Of a stretch of DNA of 5,216 bases, positions 5,216 to 5,216 are shown piece by piece. The DNA is from Deltaproteobacteria bacterium (lineage in GTDB: Bacteria; Desulfobacterota; SM23-61). A model generated the notes under the pieces. That model did not search any database and was not told the DNA's origin. It saw only the letters and a program-made list of their open reading frames with translations. The stretch is from positions 1-5,216 of the forward strand of contig JACRCA010000017.1 of NCBI GenBank assembly GCA_016234425.1. The letters run 5' to 3'. Each line of letters begins with the position of its first letter. Position 1 is the first letter of the stretch. The position numbers were made by a program, and so were the translations under genes.

Positions 5216-5216
5216 A

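Overview
The window carries a Tol-Pal (trans-envelope) operon, read entirely on the minus strand, from a Gram-negative bacterium. In transcription order it holds tolQ (5171-4404), tolR (4377-3964), a tolA/TonB-type transducer (3967-3089), tolB (3079-1718), pal (1643-924), and then a coiled-coil lipoprotein gene that starts at 854 and runs off the window edge. The order tolQ-tolR-tolA-tolB-pal followed by a coiled-coil exported protein is the classical proteobacterial arrangement, where the last position is usually held by ybgF/cpoB. The short TolA with a TonB-like C-terminal domain, the Lys-Pro-Glu-rich Pal and a lipoprotein in the YbgF position suggest a deltaproteobacterium / Desulfobacterota-like organism. 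That placement is an inference from gene style, not a demonstrated identity.

Layout. Genes are tightly packed and probably co-transcribed. A 4-base overlap (ATGA) joins tolR and tolA, 9 bases containing a ribosome-binding site separate tolA and tolB, and 26 bases separate tolQ and tolR. Two longer gaps occur: 74 AT-rich bases between tolB and pal, and 69 bases between pal and the last gene. Each holds an inverted repeat that could form an RNA hairpin. tolQ appears to start with TTG, and a frame reading in from upstream ends inside that start (TTGA), so a further upstream gene may be coupled to it. No RNA gene, mobile element, CRISPR array or plus-strand gene is supported.

How the genes work together. 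TolQ and TolR form the inner-membrane proton-driven motor. The TolA-like protein spans the periplasm and passes force to the TolB beta-propeller and the outer-membrane lipoprotein Pal, which binds peptidoglycan. The system supports outer-membrane integrity and constriction during division. The last gene is expected, by position, to act with it.

The core is a known system. The less ordinary parts are: the final lipoprotein, built from an 11-residue repeat block and a 7-residue Trp-Gly repeat block with no TPR visible in 284 residues; a Cys where Pal normally has the peptidoglycan-contacting Asp; and a compact TolA stalk made of four 16-residue repeats.
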